DNA from: Candolleomyces eurysporus
Lineage: Eukaryota; Basidiomycota; Agaricomycetes; Agaricales; Psathyrellaceae
Direction of reading: 5' to 3'
DNA: 64,000 bases
NCBI GenBank assembly: GCA_027579435.1
Contig: JANBPK010001043.1
Span: 62,001 to 126,000, forward strand
Below the pieces are notes generated by a model that had not been told where the DNA came from, did no database searches, and saw only the letters and a program-made list of their open reading frames with translations. The translations under genes were made by a program, and so were the position numbers. Positions 12,618-24,016 of the stretch are shown here, piece after piece; positions within the stretch are counted from its first letter, which is position 1; each line of letters starts with the position of its first letter.

Positions 12618-12700
12618 GGTGGCCTGCCCCTGTGCGTCCAACTCGCCCGAAAGCTACACGCTCAGATCTTTCGAGATGTCTCATTCCCCACCATTTCCAA
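12618..12700 (+). pseudogene. Second short relic of polymerase gamma N-terminus
   Basis: One frame reads CVQLARKLHAQIFRDVSFP, which matches the first relic's block (GVQIL..KLHAQMF, then DVSFP after its stop). The nucleotides also match: both contain gcgtccaa followed by aagctacacgctca and a ttcc end. No further polymerase-gamma blocks follow; the frame runs into unrelated sequence. It is a fragment of a fragment, lying just outside the inverted BTB duplication. Confidence 0.62.
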
Positions 12701-12719
12701 CTCGTTTTCGAATAGCAAG

Positions 12720-14750
12720 AATGAACACCGCAATTCCGTGACGCTGGAGGCAGAGAAGGAGAAGCAGAGGAATCAGACAAGAAGTATTTGTCACGAGGGT
12801 GCGATCATCCCAGGCCATGCTCTTTGCTCAGTGGACGGCGAAATTGCCGCCACAAACTCTTGGACATCTGGCGTCAATTCACGATTCGAACAGCAAGGAT
12901 TTCCTACTCTGCTATGTTTCACTCAAAAAACTCGACGTAGAACTGAACTCCGGACTCATGTCCTTGAACAATGACGCTTTCTTGCACCAATCCGCACATT
13001 CTATCTTAGCTCTCTCGACATGTGTTGGGGGTTCTTGAAACTCTGATCCGGCTGGGGGGTTCCTTGGCGCTTAGGTCCTTCTTGCCTTTCCTTATCCCTT
13101 CTTTCAGTCGTCTGATGCATTGAACGTGGTATCGCTTCGGTGTCGGCTTTCTCAAAGAGTGTGAAGGGACGCTTTGTTCTGCGCCTTGCTCCTAAACACG
13201 CTGCACTGTTTGCTATTGTCCTTCAACCTATGCGTTGAGGCGGACAAGCTAGGCTGCATGCCATAAATCTGCTCCCTCCCTCCTGTTCAATGATGCTTCA
13301 CTTCTCTCCCCCGTGCTCTGCCTGCTGATCGTACTCTGCACCTCTCGCCCCTTTGCCTGATCATGCCGATCGCTAATCGCACGAAAATCGATACGACTTC
13401 CAATGACACCGCGAAGACTCAAGGTTCCTCACCTCAAAGTCCTCAGACAGTTCGGCACCCCTTGTACTACAAAGAAAGCAAGGACGTTTATATCCTTGTA
13501 CGTGAACGCTACACTTATCTCTTTCAACTCACTTCTTGGCTTCCGACTCATGCTCTTTGCCTCCTGTATAGGTTGGTCATGTCTATTTTAGACTTCCCTC
13601 GACGGACTTTCCTCGTTCGTTCTTCGAGAAGTTCGCTGGCAGAGAGGGACTGGGTGCTTCCATCGACACCTGGCCAGGTATTGGCGCACCGGAGAATGCA
13701 ATCTATATGACTGAAGACGAGACGAAGCCTGAAGAGTTCGAAAAGCTGGCATGGGCACTCCACAATCCGTGAGTGACTTGGGTGTATACTGCTCGTATTC
13801 CTCTCAACTGACACCCACCAGGCTCATCGACGATTTCTCCGCCGCTACATTAGATGATTGGCTGGATATTTCTCGCCTTGCGCACCGATGGGGCTTCGAT
13901 AAGTTGACCGCCATGGCCATTCGCCATATCAAGGAGGCAGAAACGAATACTCCGGACATGTCCCCAGTCGAACGAGTTTACAAATACGAGTTGAACAACC
14001 CTCCAGCGGAATTGGTCGAAGATCTCTACGTCAAGATCTGTACCCGAGAGGAAGGTTTATCCGACGCCGAGTGGGACCGGCTCGATAGTCTAGGCGGAAA
14101 CCAAGGACGTCAAGTCCACCGCGCCCGTGAAGCTCTCCTCAAGGCGAGGGTTCGTGGGCGTCTCGACAACGAACAGAAAAAGTCTATCGTACGCGAGGTT
14201 CTCGGTCTGGGTGACAGGAAAACTACCAACTCTTCCCCTCCACCCGCCCAAATTCGAAATGGTACGTTCATACCTTTTCCCTCGCTTCATGACGACACTT
14301 GGTTAACGCGGTCGCATACAGCGGCTGGTTCTCAGGCACAGCAGAGAAGTCCTCCTAATCCGACCGCCAGTGGTGCCACTAGCTCCCAGCAACCAACGAC
14401 CATTACGCCAGATTCAAGAACGAATACGAACGGCAGCTCAACCCAAAATTCTCAGAACGATACTTCATCCTCGGCCGGTAGGAGAGGGAGTGGCAGAGGG
14501 CAAGGATCCGCAAGTGCGTCGCATGGCGGGAATACTTGATCAGACCTAACGCTCCTTCACGATCTTTTTCTTGCTACATAGCGGTCGCTACCTGCAAACC
14601 CCAGCTTCCTCTGTCGACTCTGATTTCTGGTATTGTTTCTTTATACGTCATGTATTTCTGGACCCTGGTATGAAATAACCCCGACTTTGCGCTGCACTGT
14701 ACTTTGTATATCCGTCTGAAAGAAATAAATCCGCTTTCGAAATGCCATTG
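12720..14750 (+). repeat. Left arm of a diverged inverted duplication
   Basis: This arm carries the plus-strand BTB gene with about 640 bp upstream and about 200 bp downstream. Its upstream part matches the reverse complement of about 17400-17760: ggagaagc(a/g)gaggaatc(a/g)g, cgatcatcccaggc and ttctatcttagctctctcga occur in both, in the same order. Just after the stop codon both copies read tcagacctaacgc. Divergence is moderate, so the duplication is not recent. Confidence 0.75.
13363..14539 (+). CDS. BTB/POZ-like domain protein, copy A
   Basis: Four exons: 13363-13497, 13572-13768, 13822-14261 and 14322-14539, with clean GT..AG introns. The N-terminus has a short disordered lead, then HPLYYKESKDVYILV-GHVYFRL, typical of the fungal BTB fold in which a 'dG-d-v-ilv' strand precedes the v-F-r-l strand. 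The family block EEFEKLAWALHNP and a helical LDDWLDISRLAHRWGFDKL region follow; this is the usual layout of short basidiomycete BTB proteins. The C-terminus is low-complexity Ser/Thr/Gln ending in an RG-rich tail (GRRGSGRGQG). The role is unknown; BTB folds mediate protein-protein contact, often with cullin-3. The convergent paralogue at 15992-17168 has the same order and spacing of parts. The start was chosen at the ATG giving the same N-terminal motif as the paralogue. Confidence 0.85.
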
Positions 14751-14756
14751 AATTTC

Positions 14757-15680
14757 GAGATTGATAGATAGGTAGAGAGAGAGAGTGATGCAAGTAAGAG
14801 AAGGAAACTATACAACTACATTCGGATAGTCGCNGGGGGGGAGGCTATATATATGCCCCTGGCTCGTGAGAGCTCCCTTTCCCTGCTAGTCGTCGACAAA
14901 AGACGACGCACTCGCGCAATCTGTGAGATTATTACAGTAAACGGTTGGTCCAATAGAAGGAATATCTGGCGTCCGGGTGTTGGGCCGTCAGGTCGCAATC
15001 GAGCCACCTTTGTCACACAAGCGCACACCACATCTCCATACTCGTACCCTCGACAAAATTTGTCTAATCAAGGGATTGAGCCCCAGGGTACAATCCAACG
15101 GCAGCTTAAATGCCAGAAAATTACTCCTTAATCTTCGGCCCGGGTACCGTATACACCCAATCGTCCGACAAGTGCGTGGCGGTCGCGGTGAGCACACGCT
15201 TTACGCTGCACCAGCATTCGCGTCCGACTTTGTTCATCGACGAACTAAGTGAGACCTTGGTGCAAACACCAGCTTCGAATGAGATGCGAAATCGAATGCT
15301 TTTCATGGTTCTCCGGTCCGCAGTGAAGCCTTGTATGAAGATGCATTTCGTCAGACACCACCTCACGACAACTGGGGATTCACAAAAGAGAGGGCTTCGT
15401 ACCTTGGTCATGCAAAGTTGTTCGGAACGAAATTTGACGTGCAGGACCTGACGCAGCCAAAGAGCCATACGCCTGATCGATGATCCCGTATGGTTTCGCG
15501 TACCACCTGGTTTGCCTAGACCTGTGACAGGCCCCTCCATGGATCCAATTCGTAGGAATTCTTGGCCTCGAATCGGGATTAGCTGGAATGCCCATGTTTC
15601 TCGAGTCAACATCAGATAGGCCGGATGTGGCAACACTCACCTATCAAGATTTTCGAAGCGAAGCTAGCGGAGACCAAGGA
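14757..15680 (-). pseudogene. Decayed 3' copy of the NACHT-ankyrin gene
   Basis: On the minus strand this segment repeats the last coding parts and 3' flank of the NLR gene at 18812-22529. One frame reads SLAASGPARQISFRTTLHDQG where the intact gene has SLIASGPVRRVSFRTISHDQG, followed by a matching intron position and a diverged last exon (FEAGVCTK, DEQSRTRMLVQRKACA, GVYG). Frameshifts and an in-frame stop disrupt the last exon. Homology continues into non-coding 3' flank, ending at ttgatagataggtag, which also borders the intact gene's flank near 18622. Only the 3' end is present, with no NACHT domain. The unknown at 14834 is in the flank. Confidence 0.78.
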
Positions 15681-15991
15681 GCGGGTTTCGAGCATTTTGC
15701 TCTCTTCCAACTATCACCGTCTACTCAACTATATTCATTGGTATTATAATTATTAGCGCTTAGCTTAGGTTCGTTGATCTATTTAACGAAAGTAAAAATT
15801 CATCTCTTTAGGATATATTTGCAAGCCACAGTATAGGAGTTATCCGATTACAACAGTTTCCAGAAGTACATAAGATGAAGATACACGATTCCAGAGATGA
15901 TAGTAGACATTGGGAGGCCACCGCCATGTTTGCGAGTGGCGACAGCTATATAGCAAGAAAGGATAGTTGGGAAGGGATGCGTTAGGTCTGA
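15681..15991. other. Gap between NLR relic and BTB copy B
   Basis: AT-rich, no gene seen. From about 15780 it corresponds to the 3' flank of BTB copy B, which resembles that of copy A in reverse complement. Confidence 0.5.
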
Positions 15992-17780
15992 TTAAGTATG
16001 CTTGCCACGAAACGCACCCCCGGACCCTCTTCCTCTACCCCCTCCCTGGTTGTTATTGGCGGAATGGTTGTTGTTACGGTTGGAGGAGTCTCCCCCGTTC
16101 GGGTTGGCACTGCTACTCCCAGTGTCGTTGGAATTCTGGGACTGGGTGTTGGTGCTGGAGGTTGTGGTGCTGGAGGTCGAGGCGGTGGGAGGCTCCTGAG
16201 TAGATTCGGAGGCTGCGTGATGCGAGATTAGATATGAGGATGAAAGGAACGAAGAACGACGAAGGAGGGCATACCGGTGGTAGAGGCGGTCGATGTTTGC
16301 CTGTTGGCGGCTAAACCAATAGCATCGACAACAATCACCTTCTTGCGAACCACGGACGAATTCGCGCTCTTGTTCTCCGCGAGGGCTTTGAAGTAGGAAA
16401 CGCGTGCACGTTGAATTTGTCGGCCCATTTTGCCTCTAGGTAAACCATCAAGCCGATCCAATTCGTCGTCAGTCAAATCGTTGTCTTGAGTACATAGCGT
16501 GACATATAGGTCTTCAACGGTTTCGACTGGAGGGTTGTAGAGCTCATATTTGTACAACCTCTCCACCAGATCGGGGATATCGGCTTCTCGCTCCTTGATA
16601 CGCCTAAGCGCCATTGATTTCATATTCACGAAGCCCCATCTGTCCGCGAGATCAAGGATGATGAACCAGTCGTCCAAGCTTGCGGCCGACCAGTCATCGT
16701 AAAGTCTGATAAACGGATCAGGGTTGCAGAATTAATGACGAGCGAGACCGTAAGAACGTTGCGAGTACCGACTCGGATAGACTCACGGATTGTGTAGGAC
16801 CCAGGCAATTTTTTCGAACTCTTCTGGCTTGACATCGCGGATAATGATAGCCAGTGAGCTGGAAGCGGGCCCCACGCCCGGCCAAGCTTCCCTGTTCGGG
16901 CCAAGCGGTGTACCTCCAGAGAAACACTCGNAAAAACTTCGGCGGAAAGTCCACTGAGTGCAGCCTAAAGTAGACATGAGATATCTAGGTGAAGGAGACA
17001 AGTGATTAAGATTAAGAATGAACAACGACAAGGTGGGCCAGGACTGACCAAAATCGACAGGTCGCCCCCTTCCCGGTAGTACAAAGGATGGGTGGTGGTC
17101 TGAGGGCTCTGTAGCGACGAGCCCTGATCCCGAGGAGTGGAGGTATCAATAGGAGTAGAGGAAGCCATAGCGTTTCGGGGTAATAGAGAGGAAAGCACTC
17201 GCGAGCCTGCCTTTTATCCCATCCGATTCAACGGGTCCATTTTGCCGGAATGATAGGCTACCAAGCAAGCAAAGCGGCGTGTTGAGGAGCAAGGCACAGG
17301 ACAATACATTCTTCCATGCTCACAGAGAGACACGGCCCTCGAGGCAGTGCCACGCTCAGCTCAGAGAAGTCCTTTAGCGCGCAGGAAACAGCCAGGAAGT
17401 TTAGAGTCTCGAGGATCCTCAGGCGCATGTCGAGAGAGCTAAGATAGAATTCGTGGATTGAGGCGAAAAGGATTCATTGTTCGAGGCACGATGCATGAGT
17501 CCGAAGTTCTGTTCAATGCCGAGGCTTTTTGAGTGAAATGTAGGAGAGTCAGAAATCCTTCAAATGATGGCAGGCAGGCAAGAGTTTATGGCGACGAATC
17601 CGCCGTCCACCGAGCAAAGAGTCAGACATCTAGAGAGAATAGAGAGTGGGCAACTCTTCGCAGCAGGCATTCCTTAGCCTGGGATGATCGAGCACCCTCG
17701 TGGACAAAATTTGTCCGATTCCTCCGCTTCTCCTTCTCCGGCTCAGCGACCAGGTGTTCGTCCCTTCTGGACAAGCGGCC
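15800..17780 (-). repeat. Right arm of the inverted duplication
   Basis: Reverse-complement partner of about 12720-14750. Its distal part (about 17400-17780), upstream of BTB copy B, matches the upstream part of the left arm in block order. The proximal part matches the left arm's 3' flank. The spacer holds the NLR 3' relic. Confidence 0.72.
15992..17168 (-). CDS. BTB/POZ-like domain protein, copy B
   Basis: Paralogue of copy A in convergent orientation, spanning exactly the same genomic length (1,177 bp). Exon 1 reads MASSTPIDTSTP... HPLYYREGGDLSIL; exon 2 gives ISHVYFRLHSVDFPPKFFE and then EEFEKIAWVLHNP; exon 3 has the helical DDWFIILDLADRWGFVNMKSM region; the last exon is Ser/Thr/Asn-rich and ends GRGRGSGGAFRGKHT. 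The single unknown base at 16931 lies before five A's; dropping it restores KFFECFSGG, so the gene is probably intact. The start (complement of 17166-17168) gives the same N-terminal architecture as copy A. The function is unknown beyond the protein-interaction role expected of a BTB fold. Confidence 0.84.
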
Positions 17781-17979
17781 GGAGCCTCAAACCAAAGAAC
17801 AAACTACCACAGTTTGCTCCAGACCGAGCCCACATCCCCATAATCTTAAGGTCACATCATGCGGAGAAGTCGAACATCAGGGCAAAGTTACTCGACGAAA
17901 GAATCACCAAATCTCACCCTGTACACGGCCCAATCAACCGTACCAATTCAATCCTGCTTTCTTGAAAGTGCGTCCACCT
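17781..17979. other. Junction between duplication arm and NLR relic
   Basis: Nothing recognisable. A plus-strand open frame crosses it, but its N-terminal half lacks any motif shared with the NLR gene. Confidence 0.4.
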
Positions 17980-18635
17980 CCGCTTCTTCAATATGGTATT
18001 CACTTTTATTTACCCTGGGTAGCGCGGGTGTTGCAGAGCCAGAGCGGAACACCAAGTATTCCAAGGTGCTTCGTTGTCTGTCGGTCATCGAGCTTTGCAA
18101 GAGGCCTGAAATATTGCAACAGAAGAAGCGGCGGGAGCGATGCTGGAACGTGGATTGCCTGAGGGACCTTCAGTGTCGGATGCGGGTCAGCGACAAGTTC
18201 CCCGGGTCGGTTCTGTGGTTGAACGGAATAATGTGAGGCGTCTCAGTTCTCGCTGGCGTACTACATTCCGTTGCCGAGCCTTCGCTGGATAGATGGACGC
18301 AGAAAGTCGGTCTGTCGTTCCTCTTGCCCGGCCATGTTTCGTGTTATTATTTGCTAAACCGCCGCTGCAGCTCGATTCTTATTGGGGATGCGATCCCGCG
18401 ATAACCAGGTCAGGCAGAAGTCGATTTCGAGGCTGGCTAAGCTTCCGGTGGACTCGAATGCCCCGGTGAAGCTCCCGCTCCAGAGTCGGATATCAGAGAA
18501 CCTCTTGCTTTCGGACCCGAAACCAAGATACCAGAATACTGTCAACATCGTCAGCATAAGCGATGAACAGAATTTTGACCACGATTTGTATTCATACGTC
18601 AATGGGCTCGGTGAATTTCGACGCGTTGATAGATA
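17980..18635 (+). pseudogene. Decayed NACHT-domain relic on the plus strand
   Basis: Reads in the opposite direction to the neighbouring intact NLR gene but is homologous to its middle. TKYSKVLRCLSVIELCKRPEIL, LQYRM-like LQCRMRVSDKFPGSVLWLNGI and then, after a deletion, SRLAKLPVDSNAPVKLPLQSR and YQNTVNIVSISDEQNFDHDLYSYVNG all have close counterparts in 18812-22529. The P-loop position (about 18265-18310) reads DGRRKSV in place of DGCGKSV/HGCGKSV, losing a glycine required for nucleotide binding. The stretch up to Walker B is deleted, as are the ankyrin part and the C-terminus. Not functional as an NTPase. Confidence 0.8.
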
Positions 18636-18811
18636 GGTAGGGAGAGCAAGGGAAGGAGGCCGGCTCATGTAGATTGTGTGGTCCGTTGAGGATCCCATTC
18701 TCCACGAGCAGCCGGCAAAAGACAGCGCATTGGTGCAATCTGATACATTATTGCGGTAAATGGTTAGTGAAATAATAGGTATATCTGGCTTCAACATGTT
18801 AGGCCATAACG
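18636..18811. other. 3' flank of the NLR gene
   Basis: Non-coding flank downstream of the minus-strand NLR gene. It is homologous to 14757-15030 and begins with the shared ttgatagataggtag near 18622. Confidence 0.6.
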
Positions 18812-21800
18812 TCATACAAGCGCACACCACATATCCATCCTCGCTTCCTTCACAGAATTGGCCCAACCAGGGAATTGTGCTCTAGGATACAACCCAACGA
18901 CATCAGCAGCTTTAATGCTCGAGAACCATTCTTTCATCTCCGGTGCAGGCGCCGTATATACCCAATCGTTCAGATGCGTGCGCCAATCGCGGTCAGCACA
19001 CACATTACGTTGCACCAACATCCGCATCCGTCTTTGTTCATCGACGGACTGGGTGAGGCCTTGGTGTACGACACCAGCTTCAAACCAGGTATGCGACCCT
19101 GAATACTTTCCATGGTTTTCCGGTTCGCCGCTGAAGCCTGTCAGGAGAGCAAGTCGTTAGACATACCTCACAATAAGTGCAGATTTATGAAAGGGAGCGC
19201 TTCATACCTTGGTCATGCGAAATAGTTCGGAACGAGACACGGCGGACAGGACCTGACGCAATCAAAGAGATATACGCCTGATCTTGCGTAGTTTCGCGCA
19301 CAACGACCTCTTCTTCGCGTCGAGCATTCGTCTTGACCCAATGTTCGCCATAATCCATAATAACGAGGGCAATCCGACGGGGGAGGCCAAGGGACCGCGT
19401 TAAGATCGAGTAGACCTGCCACACGTCGGAGGGATTGGACGATGTCGATTCCGTCCGAACAAGCGAATGTTGGAGAAGCTGAATGAGCTGCGGATACCAT
19501 GATTTTCCCTGTGCCCATCTCAGCTCTTCTGCGGAGACATTATCCAAGGCTTCCACGGCCGGCCGTTGCTGGATTTTCGACAGAAGATACATGATAATAT
19601 CGTCATTCCGGAGCTCCAGAGCTTGCTGTAGAGCTGTTTTCCCTGACGGCGCCTTCAACCTCAAATCGCATCCACTCTCTACCACAAGCTTCACCGTGTC
19701 CAAAGACCCACTATGCACCGCCCACTGCAAGGCCCTGATACCCTTATCCTCTCCACCGCAAACCTGAGCGCCCGCATCGATTAATGCCTTCATCATCTTG
19801 GCATTCCCCCAATACGCAGGAGAATGGAGAAGTGGGGAATTGAATTTCGAGTGATTGTCGATATACCTCGCCCCAAGGTCGATATTTGCCCCTTCCCCAA
19901 TCAACAAACGCGTCGATTCAAAATTGCTGAGATAAACAGCGTAGTAGAGTGGCCGGATCTCGTTCCAAAGCTGCGTCCTGCACGCCTTGTCGATATCAGC
20001 GCCCAAACGCAGTAGGCACTGTATCATCGCGGTATCGTTCTGGCCTACCGCGATAATAAGTGGTGTTCCATAACTGCCGATGGGTTCATCGAGCCAATCT
20101 GGATGTTGAGTGACGAAACGTTCGACCGTCGTTGTCAATCCACAAAGGACAGGATAATAAAGCGGACAGAGGTCGGGGTCGTACGCCTTGATAACGTGGG
20201 TCATGTTTTGCGACTGTTCGAGGGGTTCTGAATGTAGTCGGACTTGAAGGAAGGTGCGATAGTTTCCTCGATAGTCAGAGTGGAGGAGGAGCTGTTCGGT
20301 CAAGTTGTAAACATGGTCCGAGGCTACGTCATCGTCATCCAAGAGGATGAGCTGGTCACCGCCTCGATCTCCACGTGCCCGTGCCAGACTGAGGGCCTTC
20401 GCATGTTCTGTCCAATATCCTGCCGAATACTCCAACAGCTTGGCCTCGTGCCGAGGACGTGGCCTAGCGTGAGGCAGTTCGCGTTGGAAGTCTTGATAGG
20501 CAAGATAGGTGAGCGTCGCTACAGCCAACTTTTCTTCCGCCAATGCCTTTCTGATGTAAAAGTGAGAGACGTCCACATTCTGGCTGATCCAATCCGAAGT
20601 CAGGAATTCCTACGAATCGTACAATTAGTATATAACAGTGCACGACTTCATACGTATGGCCTACCTTGACTGAGAAATGCGACAACGAAAAGCGGTCCGT
20701 CCGTTCGTCGTGCGTGACCAAGCTTCCACAAATCTCTATGAGCTCTGTCTCTCTCAGAATGGGGAGCTTCGTCGGCAGCTTCGTTGAAGTTGGTGTGACC
20801 GAAAGCGATTCTACCACTTCTCCAAGGCTAAGCACCCGCTTTGCCGTTGCAAGCCACAAGAATGTATGAATAGCGAGATTCACATCTTCTTGACGTTCTA
20901 TCTGTTTCAAGATCCTTGCGTACGTGCTGTTCAAATCTGTTGGAAGGTCCGCCAGGACTGCTTGAATAGATTCTTCCGAGCGACAACGTTGGATTTGATC
21001 AAGCTGAGACCGAACTAGTTGAAAGCTGTCAAATGGGTGGGTCAGGCGATTTTCAAAGCGGATACGCACGAATCGGACACTTACAACGTCGCCCTCTGCA
21101 GAATAACTGTGATAATTTCCGTTCGCAACGGATCCTGAATCTTCTTCAACCGTCTCTGGGTCTGGAAACATCCATTGACATATGAATACAAATCGCGGTT
21201 AAGGTTCTGGTGTTCGTCACTGAGGCTGATGATGTTGACAGTATTCTGGTATTTTGGCTCCGGCTCGGAAAGCAGGAGCTCCCGAATATCCAACTCCGGC
21301 CTACTAGAGAGCAAGAGCTTCACCCGGCCATTCGAGTCCACCGGAAGCTTAACAAGCCGCGAAATCAGCTTCTCCCTAACCTGAATATCGCATTCGTCGA
21401 GTGCATCAAGAATGATGGTCGCTTTGTCGTAGAAAGCACTAGCTTGCAGGATCTTGCCCATCAGGTCGTCCAAGTCGGAAGGCACACCCTGTCCCAAGTT
21501 CATCCTTCTTTCGAATTCCTTCAGCATATCTTCGGCTTTGTCCATTTGTTGAGATAGGAGTTGGACCAAGATGGATCGAAGGATGGCAGAGCCATTGGTC
21601 GTTTCGGGCTCATCGAAATGGCAGTACAGGAATGCGCTTCCAACGTTGCCCTTCTTTACTTTGTCCGCGAGAATAGCATCTCCGATTATCATGGAGCTAA
21701 CACAGTGTAAGCAAGAGTAGCACGAACCATCGTCGAGCAAGAAGAACCGTGCTTACATCAAGACCGACTTCCCGCACCCATCTTTCGGCGAAAGTGAGTA

Positions 21801-22529
21801 ACTTAATAGACACATATGAGAGAAACGCATCTCACGTATTCCGTTCAACCACAAAACCGACCCGGGAAACTTGTCACTGACCCACATCCTGTACTGCAGA
21901 TTCTTCAACATCCACGTTCCAGTATCGTGCTGCCGCAGTTGCCACAGTATTTCATGTCTCTTATAGAACTCGATGGTCGATAACCAGCGAAGCACCTTGG
22001 AATACTTGCTGGTCCGCTCCGCCTCTCGAAGCTCTGCGACGCCCGCACTATGTCCAAGGTGATTAAGATTGAGTTTCAACTCAAAGAAACGGACGTGAAC
22101 GCACTTTGTATCAATGTTAACAGCGAGAATAAAATGACTCGAGTATCGTTGAACTACACCGAGATAGCTTTGGATACTCGTCTCCGTCAAAGGCCACAAT
22201 AGCCTTCGTACATGGCACCAGAACTTCCACCGCCCTTTCCCTTCCTTCGGCGTTAAGCGCTTCCGTATACCCTTCAGCAAGTCCTCGAGCTCCTCCTGAC
22301 AACGCTTTAAAGGACCTTTCGGGTTGGCCAGGTGGGCGTATGAGGCATCGGGCTGTCGTTTAATCAACTGCACCAGCTTCTCCAAGTTCTCCTGGATGAG
22401 CCCAAGCTCTGCATGAAGATCATCGAGCGCTTTCGGATAATTCCTGACACTCTTCTGGTATTCACCAATGGCCAAAGTGAGTTTCAACGCAAAATCGATG
22501 AAAGCGATGCAGGACGCAGCAACTTCCAT
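18812..22529 (-). CDS. NACHT-ankyrin NLR-like STAND NTPase
   Basis: Roughly 1,100-residue protein in several exons. A helical N-terminus (MEVAASCIAFIDFALKLTLA, then the LDDLHAELGLIQENLEKLVQ region) resembles the fungal STAND N-terminal domain. The NACHT domain has its P-loop HGCGKSVLIS (about 21758-21800, flanked by introns on both sides) and Walker B IILDALDECD (21387-21416). A winged-helix-like region with SLSHFSVKEFL follows, then about five ankyrin repeats (YGTPLIIAVGQNDTAMIQCLL, RPLYYAVYLSNFESTRLLI, RALQWAVHSGSLDTVKLVV, KTALQQALELRNDDIIMYLL). The last exon (about 18812-19145) has a C-terminal block ending MDMWCALV. Fungal NLR-like proteins are thought to oligomerise on ligand binding and trigger allorecognition or defence cell death; here that is inference from architecture. 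The chosen ATG (complement 22527-22529) begins the helical domain. Two decayed copies lie within 4 kb. Confidence 0.85.
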
Positions 22530-24016
22530 GAGCAGGGGTAGGAGTCTTCGACCGGGGACAAGAAGGGAGGCTGGAAGAACGTGAAGCGCCAGAGGGCTCC
22601 TGCAATCCTTCTCGCAGCACGGAGAAAGGCAACGCAAACCAAAGCTTCCATAATATATCTGACATCTAGAGAGTTTTTGGCAGAACCTTCGTTGACACCG
22701 TACCTTTTAAAGAAACAATATAGACCTAACGTTATGTCTCTGTCATGGACGAGGGGCCGTTGGAGAGTTTCCTTTCCAGAGCGGCGTTGGCAATGCCGTC
22801 TATGCTTAGGTGACCAATTCAACAATCGTCAAGTTGACTGCTCCATGGCACGGCGCAGTACCGAGAACCCCTATCCGTTAAATTGTCTAGTCAACAACTA
22901 TGTCATTGTTGGGGATTCAATACAACGTACCCACAGCCCACCGATTCAAGGCACCGTACCAAAGGCCTGGCCCTTGGGAGACTCGCCAAGACTAGTAGAT
23001 CAGGGACGACGATACGGCCTTGCCGTCAAAGGATCGAATGCCAATGACTTCCTGTGACATCGGGTGACCAACTGCTGACAGTGGTCGTGGAAGCTTTTCA
23101 AAACCTGTAGGCGGTCACAGCTAGTAAGCCTTCGGCTCTGAAGGTAGGCCATTGACAAACCTTTTTCGCAGTCACGGCATTGCGCTTGCGTGGCCCTTCA
23201 CAGTCCAAAGAAAGGGAGAAGTTGTGTTCCTTCCGAGCTGAGCAGCCTTCTGTACCTCGAGGCGTCTTTGGCGCCCACTGGTGGTGCTGTGGCGAGTCCG
23301 GAGATTCGGAGAGACCTAATGGACACTGGTAGTGAATATCTGTTCGCTTAATGCTCGAAAGAACCGGATAACGGGGGTGATGTGGAGAGGGAAAGGAGAT
23401 CCAAGCACTGGTGTGACATCACAAACGTCACGCGTGCCAGGGACTACGATTCAGATCCTCGCGTCTCCCTCGTAGTAGGAGGAAAAAGCTGGAAAAATGG
23501 CGGATACCTCTGTGGCCTAATATAGATCCTTCATTTTCCTTCAACCTGGCTATCTACCTACCTAAATTGAGTCATAAAAAATTCGAAATAAAAATTAAGA
23601 ACCACAGCACCCAGGATTCCCGCGTGGTCCCCCACCGTGGTACTAACTGGGCGGCACTCTGGTTAACTGCGCAGATCGGACGGGATGCGGTGCTTTCAGA
23701 GTCCTATGGCCGTGGATACTATAGCAAGTAGAAATTTGTATTTATCGACCATAGGATAACTTGGATCCGGACTGAACAAAAAGCTTGAGGAAACGCTCGC
23801 ATCTACCTCAGCGGAGAAGAAAAGCTCCAGGAAAAGTCTCGATTCTAATCTCAAAGGGTAAATTAATACATACACACATAAACCTCATTCGAAAACATGA
23901 TGTACCATAAAGAACATGGATAACACGCCCTATTCAAAACCGTCCATTACATCCTCCTTCCTCCTCCCAGTTCACCTAACTCTCCCGTCTATCCCTGACT
24001 GACATCCACTAGGCAT
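22530..24016. other. Intergenic between NLR gene and VPS27
   Basis: About 1.5 kb with no convincing gene; the 22581-23057 plus-strand frame is the antisense shadow of the NLR 5' end extended by chance. A TGACATCA/ACGTCA pair near 23420-23435 resembles bZIP (CRE/ATF) sites. The NLR promoter and the VPS27 3' UTR should lie here. Confidence 0.5.

Noticed and set aside
17702..17716. Near-palindrome ggacaaaatttgtcc, similar to gacaaaatttgtc near 15053
   Set aside because: Short AT-cored near-palindromes arise easily; no spacing or context supports a binding site.
22581..23057. 158-codon plus-strand frame
   Set aside because: First part is antisense to the NLR 5' end; no motif in the rest.
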